64,000 nt of DNA from Alphaproteobacteria bacterium UBA1301 (lineage in GTDB: Bacteria; Pseudomonadota; Alphaproteobacteria; Micropepsales; Micropepsaceae). The DNA lies in contig DBUB01000002.1 in assembly GCA_002307725.1 (NCBI GenBank), positions 519,824 to 583,823 on the forward strand, given 5' to 3'. Numbering within the stretch: the stretch's first letter is position 1; each line of letters begins with the position of its first letter. A program made the position numbers and the translations under genes. The notes below the pieces were generated by a model, which made no database searches, had not been told where the DNA came from, and worked only from the letters and a program-made list of their open reading frames with translations. Below are positions 17,557 to 25,667 of the stretch, piece after piece.

Positions 17557-20500
17557 ATGAAATCGACAGTACATACGCGTACCCGTTTGCTCGGGACGAC
17601 GGTTCTGGCAGGTGTTGGCCTGCTGCTTGCGTCGGTACCAGCCGTCGCACAAGAATCCATGGAGACGGTGACGGTCACCGGCTACCGCGCCAGCTTGGAA
17701 TCATCGGCCAACGCCAAGCGCGCCTCGATCGGGTTTTCGGAAGCAGTGTTTGCCGAAGACATCGCCAAGTTTCCCGATACCAACATGGCGGAATCTCTGA
17801 ACCGCATTCCGGGCATTACGCTGACCCGCGATATCACGGGTGAAGGCGTCACCGTTGCGATCCGCGGCCTAGGCACAAACTTTACCAAGGTCACGCTGAA
17901 CAATGCGGCGATCGCCATCGCCTCGACCGGTGGGACCGACTCCGCCAACAACAACCGCGAAGTCGACCTCAACATGTTCCCCTCGGAACTGTTCACCCAA
18001 TTGCAGGTGGACAAGACGCCGCGCGCCGAAATGCTCGAAGGCGGCGCCGCTGGCAACGTGAACATGCGCACCCGCCGGCCGTTCGACAAAGAAGGTCTGC
18101 ACTTCACCTATTCCTTGGGGGGGATCCAGAATTCGCTCACGAACGGCATGGGCGGTAATGGTACGCTAGTCTTCAGCGACACTGGTCATACCGGCATCGG
18201 CGACGTCGGCGTCCTGATCGGTATTACCGGCAAGACCACCTACACCTATACTCACGGCTGGGAAGACGGCAACGCCGGTTGGAATACGCCGTCCGTTACC
18301 AATTCGACGCTATGCGGAGACTCCATCGGTTGCGACATCAGTGGCAGCACAGTGTCGATCGGCAGCAACAACATGACGATCCCTGCGACCATTCCCAACA
18401 ACGTCACAATCCCGGGATATGCGTCAGGTACGACCGTCGACGCGGCGATGCTGAGGGCACTCAATCCCAGCCTGGATACGTATAGTTGTGCGTCGACTGA
18501 AACGGCTGCAGCCTGTCTCGCCAACACGAACCGGACAGCGATGACGAAGTTGGGCAATATGCTGCTCCCGCGCCTGTCCCGCGACATGTACGAGCGCGGC
18601 ACCCGCGACCGCTACAACGGCGTCGCCAGCTTCGAATGGCGGCCGAGCGACAATCTGCATTTCTATCTGGACATGATCGCTGGCCGGACGTTCAACGATA
18701 TCGACCGCAACGACCTCGACCTTGGCGTACGTGCCGGCAATTCGGCGACGCCGATGATCCCGGTGGGCACAGTGGTGGACAGCAACAACGTCACGCTGAG
18801 CACCACACTGTACAACGCTACCTGGGGGTTGGAAGCACGGCATTACGTGGAAAACGGCGATTTCTACAGCATCAATCCCGGCATGTCGTGGCAAGTGACG
18901 GATCTGCTGGAAGTAGATTTCCAAGCCAACGTCAGCCGCAGCCACTTCCTGCGTAGTTCGCCGACGGTGATGTTCTCCACCTGCAGCAGCGATCATACCA
19001 ATTCCAGCTACGGTGCCACCACCGGCTACTGCGATGCGCCCACCGGCGGTGTCATCGCCTATTTCGACAACACGAGTGGCTACACCTACCCCAAGGTCAC
19101 TTCGAATCTTGATTGGAACGACCCCGATAACTACCAGTGGGGCAAGGGGCGCGTGAACATGCAGTCCGAAAAGCGCTACACCACCACGGACGGCATGCAT
19201 CTCGACGTCAAGTACGGCGGCGATGAGTTTGCGGTGAGGGTCGGTGCGGCCTACGACCACATCTTCCGCGGCATCGCGGCGATCGACGGGTCCAAGGAAT
19301 GGACGATCGAATCCTGCGCCGGTTATGCCTCGACAACCTGCGACGGTAGTGCCGCATCCTTGATCCCGCAATCGGCGGTGGCGAGCTATCTCACCCCCGG
19401 CCCCAACGGCTACGTCGCAGTGAACTACGACAAGTTCATGAAGGACTCGAATTTCTACAATATCTACGATACCGCATGGTCCACAGTGAACAGCCGCTGC
19501 CAAGGTACGACGAGTATGTGGTTCGCGACCTCTTCGAACACCGCCGGCATCTCCGGCTGCTACGAAGAACGGTATGTCGGTCTTTACGGCCAAGTGGACG
19601 GCAAATTCGCAATCGGCGACCGCGACTTGAACTACAACGTCGGTCTGCGCTGGGTCGAGACCCATCAGAATATCATCTCGCCAACCCTTGCGTCGTCCAA
19701 CACCCCCACGTACGACGGCGTGAGCCTTGGTAGCACCAACTATTACACTTTCGCCGGTGCCAAGAACACCTACCAGGCCTTCCTGCCATCAGTGAACGTG
19801 GTCTATCACTTTGCCGACGACGTCCTGGTCAGGGGCTCGGTCTCCCGAACGATGGCACGGCCTGACGTCTCCAAGATGGTCTCGACGGTGGCCTTCAGCG
19901 ATACGCAGGCGTCATCGATTACGATGGGAAATCCGGCTCTGAAGCCGTACTTCTCGAATAACATCGACCTCGGCATGGAATACTACACCGGTGGTGAAGG
20001 CTATCTCAGCGTGGCTGCGTTCCATAAGAGCATCAGCGGCTTCTGGACCACGGTTTCTGCCTCGAGAACCTTCAGCTACCTGTCGCAGTGGGGTATCACG
20101 TATTCCAGCCTTTCCGATCAGCAGAAAATAAACCTCAATTCTAGGGTCGGATGCACGGATCAATCTTCGTGTGCCAGCGCGCCCCTCACCGTCAGCCAAG
20201 CCGTCAACTCGGCGGGTATCATGAGCATCGACGGTTTGGAGTTCGGCTACGTTCAGCCTTTGGACTTCCTGCTGGAGCAGTATGGGTTTAAGGGATTGGG
20301 CGTGACGGGCAACCTGACCATCGTCGATCAGTCGTCGAGCGGTTCGGCGGCCACCCACGCACAAGGCGTTGCTCCGTACACCTACAACTTGACGGGCTAC
20401 TACGACAACGACGGCATCATGGCGCGTTTGTCCTACGTCTACACGGCGCGCATGTATGGGTCGGATTCGGACGCACAAGGCGTCTGCGTCCTGGCGTTGC

Positions 20501-20757
20501 CGAGTACGGTGGCAAATTCAACGACCTGCACCACCGGTGCTTATCTGTTCAATTCGCCCTACGGCCAGGCCGACTTCTCGTCGAGCCTGAAACTCTCCCG
20601 CTTGGTTGGCGACCTGCCGAGCGATCCGGAGCTGACGTTCAGCATCCAGAATGTCTTCAATGCCAAGCAGCGCAGCATTTTCCAGTACAACAACGCGGCG
20701 CACAGCTATTACGTCAAGGGCCAGACCTTCATGTTTGGCGTGCACGGCACGTTCTAG
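17557..20757 (+). CDS. TonB-dependent receptor (oligosaccharide type)
   Basis: The 1066-residue outer-membrane receptor has a Sec signal ending at about ASVPAVAQ (residue 32), then a TonB-box-like METVTVTGYRASL. The plug domain has the usual FPDTNMAESLNRIPGITL and GVTVAIRGLG. A long 22-strand barrel follows, with an aromatic C-terminal residue (GVHGTF). It resembles the large TonB receptors that proteobacteria use for plant oligosaccharides. Position after the xylanase and alpha-glucuronidase genes and under LacI-type operators suggests uptake of xylo-oligosaccharides or aldouronates. Several cysteine pairs in the middle of the barrel probably bridge extracellular loops. The ATG at 17557 has AAAGGGGAGGAAC upstream. 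Confidence 0.93.
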   Translation: MKSTVHTRTRLLGTTVLAGVGLLLASVPAVAQESMETVTVTGYRASLESSANAKRASIGFSEAVFAEDIAKFPDTNMAESLNRIPGITLTRDITGEGVTVAIRGLGTNFTKVTLNNAAIAIASTGGTDSANNNREVDLNMFPSELFTQLQVDKTPRAEMLEGGAAGNVNMRTRRPFDKEGLHFTYSLGGIQNSLTNGMGGNGTLVFSDTGHTGIGDVGVLIGITGKTTYTYTHGWEDGNAGWNTPSVTNSTLCGDSIGCDISGSTVSIGSNNMTIPATIPNNVTIPGYASGTTVDAAMLRALNPSLDTYSCASTETAAACLANTNRTAMTKLGNMLLPRLSRDMYERGTRDRYNGVASFEWRPSDNLHFYLDMIAGRTFNDIDRNDLDLGVRAGNSATPMIPVGTVVDSNNVTLSTTLYNATWGLEARHYVENGDFYSINPGMSWQVTDLLEVDFQANVSRSHFLRSSPTVMFSTCSSDHTNSSYGATTGYCDAPTGGVIAYFDNTSGYTYPKVTSNLDWNDPDNYQWGKGRVNMQSEKRYTTTDGMHLDVKYGGDEFAVRVGAAYDHIFRGIAAIDGSKEWTIESCAGYASTTCDGSAASLIPQSAVASYLTPGPNGYVAVNYDKFMKDSNFYNIYDTAWSTVNSRCQGTTSMWFATSSNTAGISGCYEERYVGLYGQVDGKFAIGDRDLNYNVGLRWVETHQNIISPTLASSNTPTYDGVSLGSTNYYTFAGAKNTYQAFLPSVNVVYHFADDVLVRGSVSRTMARPDVSKMVSTVAFSDTQASSITMGNPALKPYFSNNIDLGMEYYTGGEGYLSVAAFHKSISGFWTTVSASRTFSYLSQWGITYSSLSDQQKINLNSRVGCTDQSSCASAPLTVSQAVNSAGIMSIDGLEFGYVQPLDFLLEQYGFKGLGVTGNLTIVDQSSSGSAATHAQGVAPYTYNLTGYYDNDGIMARLSYVYTARMYGSDSDAQGVCVLALPSTVANSTTCTTGAYLFNSPYGQADFSSSLKLSRLVGDLPSDPELTFSIQNVFNAKQRSIFQYNNAAHSYYVKGQTFMFGVHGTF

Positions 20758-20769
20758 TTCTCTCCCTCT

Positions 20770-20799
20770 CTCCCCCGGCCTTGTGCCAGGCAGGGGGAG
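20770..20799 (+). terminator. Hairpin after the TonB receptor gene
   Basis: A stem CTCCCCC/GGGGGAG (20770-20776 with 20793-20799) has an inner GCCT/AGGC pairing. No T-run follows, so termination strength is uncertain. Confidence 0.45.
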
Positions 20800-20917
20800 T
20801 TCCCTGCGAATTGGGCGGCGTATCGAAAGATGCGCCGCCATTTTTTGTTACATCGCACAATTGCGGCGAACGTGCCGACAGCGCTGTCTTTCGCTCAGGT
20901 TAGCTCATCTCGGGTCA

Positions 20918-20931
20918 TGTTAGCGGCACCA
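20918..20931. promoter_or_regulatory. LacI-family operator candidate F
   Basis: TGTTAGCGGCACCA is a CG-centred imperfect palindrome of the shared type, 57 bp upstream of the dehydrogenase start. Confidence 0.55.
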
Positions 20932-20987
20932 CGCCGCTGCCTTTAACCGTGGCCCACCGGCCGCATGCTGGTGTAAAAGGCGCTCCC

Positions 20988-22445
20988 ATGAACACAAAGT
21001 CCGCCGCTGCGCCCCGCCTCTCGACCAAAACCTTGTCCCTCGCCAAACCCGGCGTCGTGCTGCCCCAATACGATCGCAGCAAGACGGCCATCGGGATCGT
21101 GCATTTCGGTCCGGGCGCGTTCCATCGCGGTCATCAAGCCTGCTATTTCGACTCGCTGTTGCAAAGGGACCCACGCTGGGCCATTTGCGGCGCCGAACTG
21201 ATGCCGAACGGGCTGATGGAAAATGCTGGGGTGCAAGACAATCTCTATATCGTCGCCGAACTCGACGCGAACATCCATTACCGCGTTGTTGGTTCGCATA
21301 CGGAATATCTGAAAGCCCACGGCCAAGCCGACAAGATCTTCGCCCGTCTTCTCGACCCGAACGTCAAGCTCGTCACCTCGACGGTGACCGAAAAGGGCTA
21401 TTACCTCGGCGGCAACGGCGAGCTCGATCTCGACAATCCGGCGATTGCGGCCGATCTCAAGCATCCGACCGCCCCCGGCACCCTGATCGGTTGGGTCACC
21501 GAAGCCCTTGCCCGCCGCAAGGCGGCCGGGATGGTGCCGTTCGTGCCGGTCTCTTGCGACAACGTGATGGAGAATGGCAACAAGTACCACAAGGCCGTGC
21601 TCTCTTATGCGGCGGCGCGCGGCGACAAGGACCTCACCGCCTGGATCACCGACAACGTCCGTTTCCCGAATACCATGGTCGATTCGATCACTCCGGCCGC
21701 AACGCCGGAGCTGATGGAACGCATCGCGCGCGAAGCTGGCCTTCGTTGCGAGGCGCCGGTGCAGCGCGAAGCCTTCCGGCAGTGGGTGGTGGAAGATATT
21801 CTCGGCGAAGGTGCGCCCGATCTCGCCTCCGTCGGCGTCATGATGACCAAGGATGTCGCGGCCTATGAATTTGCCAAACTCCGACTCCTCAATGGCGCCC
21901 ATTCGACGCTGGCCTATGCCGGCCTGATGCGCGGGCGCGAGTCGGTGGGCGAGGCGATGGCGGATACCAAACTCAGCCACGCCGTCGAACTGATGATGCG
22001 CGAAGATATCGTGCCGACCCTGCGCAAGACGCCGGGCCTCAATTTCAGCGCCTATATCAGTGATCTGCTCGACCGCTTCCGCAATCCGGCGCTGACCCAC
22101 AAACTGATCCAGATCGCCTCCGATGGCTCGCAGAAGCTGCCCTATCGCATCGTCGGCTCGCTCACCGACGCGCTGAAAGGTGGGCGTTCGATTCGCCGCT
22201 TCACCATCTCGCTGGGCGCTTGGATGCGGTTCGTCGAGCGCCAGGCCAAGGCCGGAATCGCCTTCCAGGATCCTCTGAACGACAAGCTGACCGCGATCGG
22301 CAAGGCCTGTACCGGCAACGCCGCCGCAGACGTGCCGAAGTTTCTCGCCTTGCGCGAAGTCTTCGCTGCCGATCTGGCGGAGAACCCGCAATTTAAGGCA
22401 GCCATTCTCGCCGCTTACGAGAATTTCGAGGCACTTCTCGACTAG
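20988..22445 (+). CDS. Mannitol dehydrogenase family protein, probable D-fructuronate reductase (UxuB-like)
   Basis: The 485-residue product belongs to the polyol/uronate long-chain dehydrogenases. It has the N-terminal Rossmann stretch AIGIVHFGPGAFHRGHQACYFD and the family region TVTEKGYYLGGNGELDLDNP, with VPVSCDNVMENGNK further on. Length matches E. coli UxuB (486). UxuB reduces D-fructuronate to D-mannonate with NADH, which is exactly the substrate of the mannonate dehydratase in this locus. Mannitol 2-dehydrogenase of the same family is the alternative, but the glucuronoxylan context favours fructuronate. The ATG at 20988 aligns with the family N-terminus. It has its own operator (site F), so it may be transcribed separately. 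The glucuronate isomerase (UxaC) step is not encoded in the window. Confidence 0.8.
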   Translation: MNTKSAAAPRLSTKTLSLAKPGVVLPQYDRSKTAIGIVHFGPGAFHRGHQACYFDSLLQRDPRWAICGAELMPNGLMENAGVQDNLYIVAELDANIHYRVVGSHTEYLKAHGQADKIFARLLDPNVKLVTSTVTEKGYYLGGNGELDLDNPAIAADLKHPTAPGTLIGWVTEALARRKAAGMVPFVPVSCDNVMENGNKYHKAVLSYAAARGDKDLTAWITDNVRFPNTMVDSITPAATPELMERIAREAGLRCEAPVQREAFRQWVVEDILGEGAPDLASVGVMMTKDVAAYEFAKLRLLNGAHSTLAYAGLMRGRESVGEAMADTKLSHAVELMMREDIVPTLRKTPGLNFSAYISDLLDRFRNPALTHKLIQIASDGSQKLPYRIVGSLTDALKGGRSIRRFTISLGAWMRFVERQAKAGIAFQDPLNDKLTAIGKACTGNAAADVPKFLALREVFAADLAENPQFKAAILAAYENFEALLD

Positions 22446-22492
22446 CTTGCCTGGGCTCGCCCCCGCAGCAATGCTGATATGACAAATCAGAC

Positions 22493-22506
22493 TGGTAGCG
22501 CTAATT
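22493..22506. promoter_or_regulatory. LacI-family operator candidate G
   Basis: TGGTAGCGCTAATT has a perfect 10-bp core around CG. It pairs with site H, 44 bp away centre to centre, close to four helical turns. Confidence 0.65.
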
Positions 22507-22536
22507 TGTCTGTTGGCGTTGCTGCGTTCCAGTGTA

Positions 22537-22550
22537 TGATAACGCTACCA
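22537..22550. promoter_or_regulatory. LacI-family operator candidate H
   Basis: TGATAACGCTACCA lies 78 bp upstream of the xylB start, on the same helix face as site G. Together they are the clearest operator pair in the window. Confidence 0.7.
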
Positions 22551-22627
22551 AGTAATCCGACAAGCGTACTCAGATAATTCAAATGCCGAACCGGATAAAC
22601 CGGTCGGATCGGGGAGTGATAGAAACG

Positions 22628-24088
22628 ATGTATCTTGGCATCGATGTAGGCACATCCAGTGTGAAGGCCGTCCTGATGGACGCGAGCGGCCAGATCGTGG
22701 CGCAAGGTTCGGCTGCTCTAACGGTCGAACGGCCGCATCCGTTGTGGTCGGAACAAGATCCCAAAGCGTGGTGGAAGGCCACCGTCGCGGCCGTCAAGTC
22801 GCTGCCTGCGAAAGAACGCGCCGCCGTCAAAGGCATTGGCCTCTCAGGCCAGATGCACGGCGCCACGCTGCTCGACAAATCCGATACGCCGCTGCGTCCG
22901 GCGATTCTATGGAATGACGGCCGTTCCGAAGCCGAATGCGCTGAACTCGAAAAGAACGAGCCGCGCTCGCGCCAGATCACCGGCAATCTCGCCATGCCCG
23001 GCTTTACCGCACCGAAGCTGCTGTGGGTGAAGCATCATGAGCCCGACATCTTCGCCAAGGTGAAGACGGTGCTGCTGCCCAAGGATTATGTCCGCCTCTG
23101 CCTCACCGGCGAGAAGGCGGGCGACATGAGCGACAACGCCGGAACGCTCTGGCTCGATGTCGGCAAGCGCGATTGGTCTGACGCCATGCTGAAGGCGACC
23201 AGTCTGACGCGCGATGCCATGCCGAAAGCGGTCGAAGGCAATGCGCCCACCGGCAAGCTGACGGCGGCGGTGGCCGCCGAACTCGGACTGCCGCAAGTCG
23301 TGGTCGCGGGTGGCGGCGGTGATAATGCCGCTTCTGCCGTTGGCGTCGGCGTCGTGGCCCCGGGCCAGGCGTTTCTGTCGCTCGGTACTTCGGGCGTGTT
23401 GTTCGTCGTCACCGACAAGTTCCGTCCCAATCCCGAAAAGGCCGCGCACGCCTTCTGCCACTGCCTGCCGGGCGTTTGGCACCAGATGGCGGTGATCCTG
23501 ACGGCCGCTTCGGCGATCGATTGGGTGACTCAGCTCTGTGGCTACAAGAATGTCGTTGAGACCGTGGCCGCTGCTGAAAAGCGCGGCCCCACCAAGTTGA
23601 CGCCGATCTATCTGCCGTACCTTTCCGGCGAGCGCACGCCGCATAACGATCCTTATGCCCGCGGCGTCTTCTTCGGCCTTTCCGCCGAGACCACGTCCGC
23701 CGATCTGGCGTATTCGGTGCTCGAAGGCGTGGCGTTTGCCTTCGCCGATGGTATCGATTGCTTGCGGGAAGCGGGCTCGACGATTGGCGACACCACGGTC
23801 GTCGGCGGTGCGGCGCGGCTGCCCTATTGGGGCCCGATGCTGGCATCGGCGCTTGATATTCCGCTCACCTACCGTGAAGGCGGCGAAGTGGGCGGTGCCT
23901 TCGGTGCAGCCCGTCTTGGGCTGCTGGCCGATACCGGAGCAGATCCGGTCAAAGTGTGCACGGCACCGAAGGTGTCGCGAGTCGTTGAACCAGTGGCCGC
24001 GCTCAAGGACCAAATGGCGCCGCGGCGGGCCCAGTTCGTGGACCTGTACAAGAATCTTAAAGCCTCTTTCAGGGAGTTTGGCAGATGA
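22628..24088 (+). CDS. xylB: Xylulokinase
   Basis: The 486-residue FGGY-family kinase phosphorylates D-xylulose to xylulose 5-phosphate. The N-terminal YLGIDVGTSSVKAVLMD is the phosphate-binding loop. The conserved LSGQMHGATLLD, ILWNDGR and LPKDYVRLCLTGEKAGDMSD segments follow, with catalytic base D232 in GGGGDNAASAVG (D233 in E. coli) and the C-terminal GGAARLPYWGPMLASALD. Length matches E. coli XylB (484). I chose the ATG at 22628, with GGGGAG upstream, over a start 15 codons earlier. It overlaps the xylA start by 4 bp (ATGA), so the two are translationally coupled. Confidence 0.96.
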   Translation: MYLGIDVGTSSVKAVLMDASGQIVAQGSAALTVERPHPLWSEQDPKAWWKATVAAVKSLPAKERAAVKGIGLSGQMHGATLLDKSDTPLRPAILWNDGRSEAECAELEKNEPRSRQITGNLAMPGFTAPKLLWVKHHEPDIFAKVKTVLLPKDYVRLCLTGEKAGDMSDNAGTLWLDVGKRDWSDAMLKATSLTRDAMPKAVEGNAPTGKLTAAVAAELGLPQVVVAGGGGDNAASAVGVGVVAPGQAFLSLGTSGVLFVVTDKFRPNPEKAAHAFCHCLPGVWHQMAVILTAASAIDWVTQLCGYKNVVETVAAAEKRGPTKLTPIYLPYLSGERTPHNDPYARGVFFGLSAETTSADLAYSVLEGVAFAFADGIDCLREAGSTIGDTTVVGGAARLPYWGPMLASALDIPLTYREGGEVGGAFGAARLGLLADTGADPVKVCTAPKVSRVVEPVAALKDQMAPRRAQFVDLYKNLKASFREFGR

Positions 24089-25401
24089 GCATTTTTTCCG
24101 AAGTCGGGCCGATCAAGTACGAAGGTCCCGAGAGCACCAACGACTTTGCGTACAAGGTTTATGACAAAGACCGCGTCGTGCTGGGCAAGAAGCTCAGCGA
24201 GTGGCTGCGGCTGACGGTGTGCTATTGGCACTCCTTCGCTGCCGGCGGCATGGACATGTTCGGTGGCGACACTTGGCCGCGTCCTTGGAAAGACGGTCCG
24301 AATACGCAGGAAGCCGCCAACGCCAAGACCGATGCGGCCTTCGACTTCTTCCAGCGTATGGGCACGCCGTACTTCGCTTTCCACGATGTGGACGCGATGG
24401 CGCAAGCGGACACGCTCGAAGAACACGATCGGGCGCTGAAGACCATCGAAGCGCGCATCGCCAAGCGCATGAGCGAGACCGGCGTGAAGCTGCTCTGGGG
24501 CACCGCCAACCTGTTCGGTCATCCCCGCTTTATGGCCGGCGCGTCGACCAATCCGAATCCGGAAGTCTTCGCCTACGCTGCGGCGCAGGTGAAGATGATC
24601 ATGGAAACCACCCATCGTCTGGGCGGCGAGAACTATGTGCTCTGGGGCGGCCGCGAAGGCTATGACACCCTGCTCAACACGGACCTCAAGGCGGAATTGG
24701 CGCACTTCGGCCGCTTCCTCAACATGGTCGTCGAGCACAAGCACAAGATCGGCTTCAAGGGCACCATCCTGATCGAGCCCAAACCGTTCGAGCCCACCAA
24801 GCACCAGTATGACCGTGACGTCTCGACGGTGTTCGGCTTCCTGCAGAAGAACGGCCTCGAGAAGGAAGTGAAGGTCAACATCGAAGTGAACCACGCCACG
24901 CTGGCCAACCTCGACTTCGAGCATGAAGTCGCCACGGCCTATGCGCTCGGTATCATGGGTTCGCTCGACATCAACCGCGGCGATCCGCGCTCGGGCTGGG
25001 ATACCGACCAATTCCCGAACAATGCGCAGGATCTGTCGGTTGCGTTCCTGTCGATCCTCGAGAACGGCGGCCTGGGTACTGGCGGTTGCAACTTCGACGC
25101 CAAGCTGCGCCGGCAGTCGATCGACATCAATGACCTCTATATTGCCCACATCACCGGCATCGACACGCTTGCCCGCGCGGTCCTGTCGGCCGAGTCGGTC
25201 ATCAAGCAGAAGAAGCTCGCCACCCTCAAGGCCGCCCGTTATGCTGGCTGGGAGACGCCGTTCGGCAAGGAAATCGCCGAAGGCAAGTACACGCTGGCGC
25301 AGCTCGCCGATGTTGCGGTGAAGAAGGGACTCGACCCGGAGCCGGTTTCGGGCAAGCAAGAGCTGTTCGAATCCATCGTCGCCCAGAACCAAAAGGTTTG
25401 A
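24085..25401 (+). CDS. xylA: Xylose isomerase (class II)
   Basis: The 438-residue enzyme converts D-xylose to D-xylulose in the cytosol. It has the class II length and pattern of the E. coli protein (440): catalytic H100 and D103 in FHDVD (H101/D104 in E. coli), metal-site segments IEPKPFEPTKHQYD, NIEVNHATLA, and SLDINRGDPRSGWDTDQFP. It is the second gene of the xylBA operon, starting inside the xylB stop. A strong terminator follows. Many alphaproteobacteria use the xylonate (Weimberg/Dahms) route instead, so this organism uses the isomerase route. Confidence 0.97.
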   Translation: MSIFSEVGPIKYEGPESTNDFAYKVYDKDRVVLGKKLSEWLRLTVCYWHSFAAGGMDMFGGDTWPRPWKDGPNTQEAANAKTDAAFDFFQRMGTPYFAFHDVDAMAQADTLEEHDRALKTIEARIAKRMSETGVKLLWGTANLFGHPRFMAGASTNPNPEVFAYAAAQVKMIMETTHRLGGENYVLWGGREGYDTLLNTDLKAELAHFGRFLNMVVEHKHKIGFKGTILIEPKPFEPTKHQYDRDVSTVFGFLQKNGLEKEVKVNIEVNHATLANLDFEHEVATAYALGIMGSLDINRGDPRSGWDTDQFPNNAQDLSVAFLSILENGGLGTGGCNFDAKLRRQSIDINDLYIAHITGIDTLARAVLSAESVIKQKKLATLKAARYAGWETPFGKEIAEGKYTLAQLADVAVKKGLDPEPVSGKQELFESIVAQNQKV

Positions 25402-25453
25402 ACGACAGGTTTATCCGAACGGTGTTCGGATAACTTTTTTGTTTGTTGTCATG

Positions 25454-25493
25454 GCCTCCTCCACGAATTTCCGTGGGGGAGGCTTCTTTTTTG
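25454..25493 (+). terminator. Rho-independent terminator of xylBA
   Basis: A 12-bp stem with one mismatch (25454-25465 with 25472-25483) and 6-nt loop is followed by TTCTTTTTT. It lies 52 bp past the xylA stop. Confidence 0.9.
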
Positions 25494-25667
25494 GGGCCGA
25501 GCGCCGCTGCGGCGGCGCGTTAACAACTCGTTTACCGTTTCGATCCAGGGTTTCTGCGGAATTCATTTTGTTTGTCGAAGAATTTTAATAATGATCGGAG
25601 AGTATTTGGTGGGGGCTTGAATCGTCTCGCCCTCACGTCTCGCGACAGCAATTTCGGAAAGCCCCTC

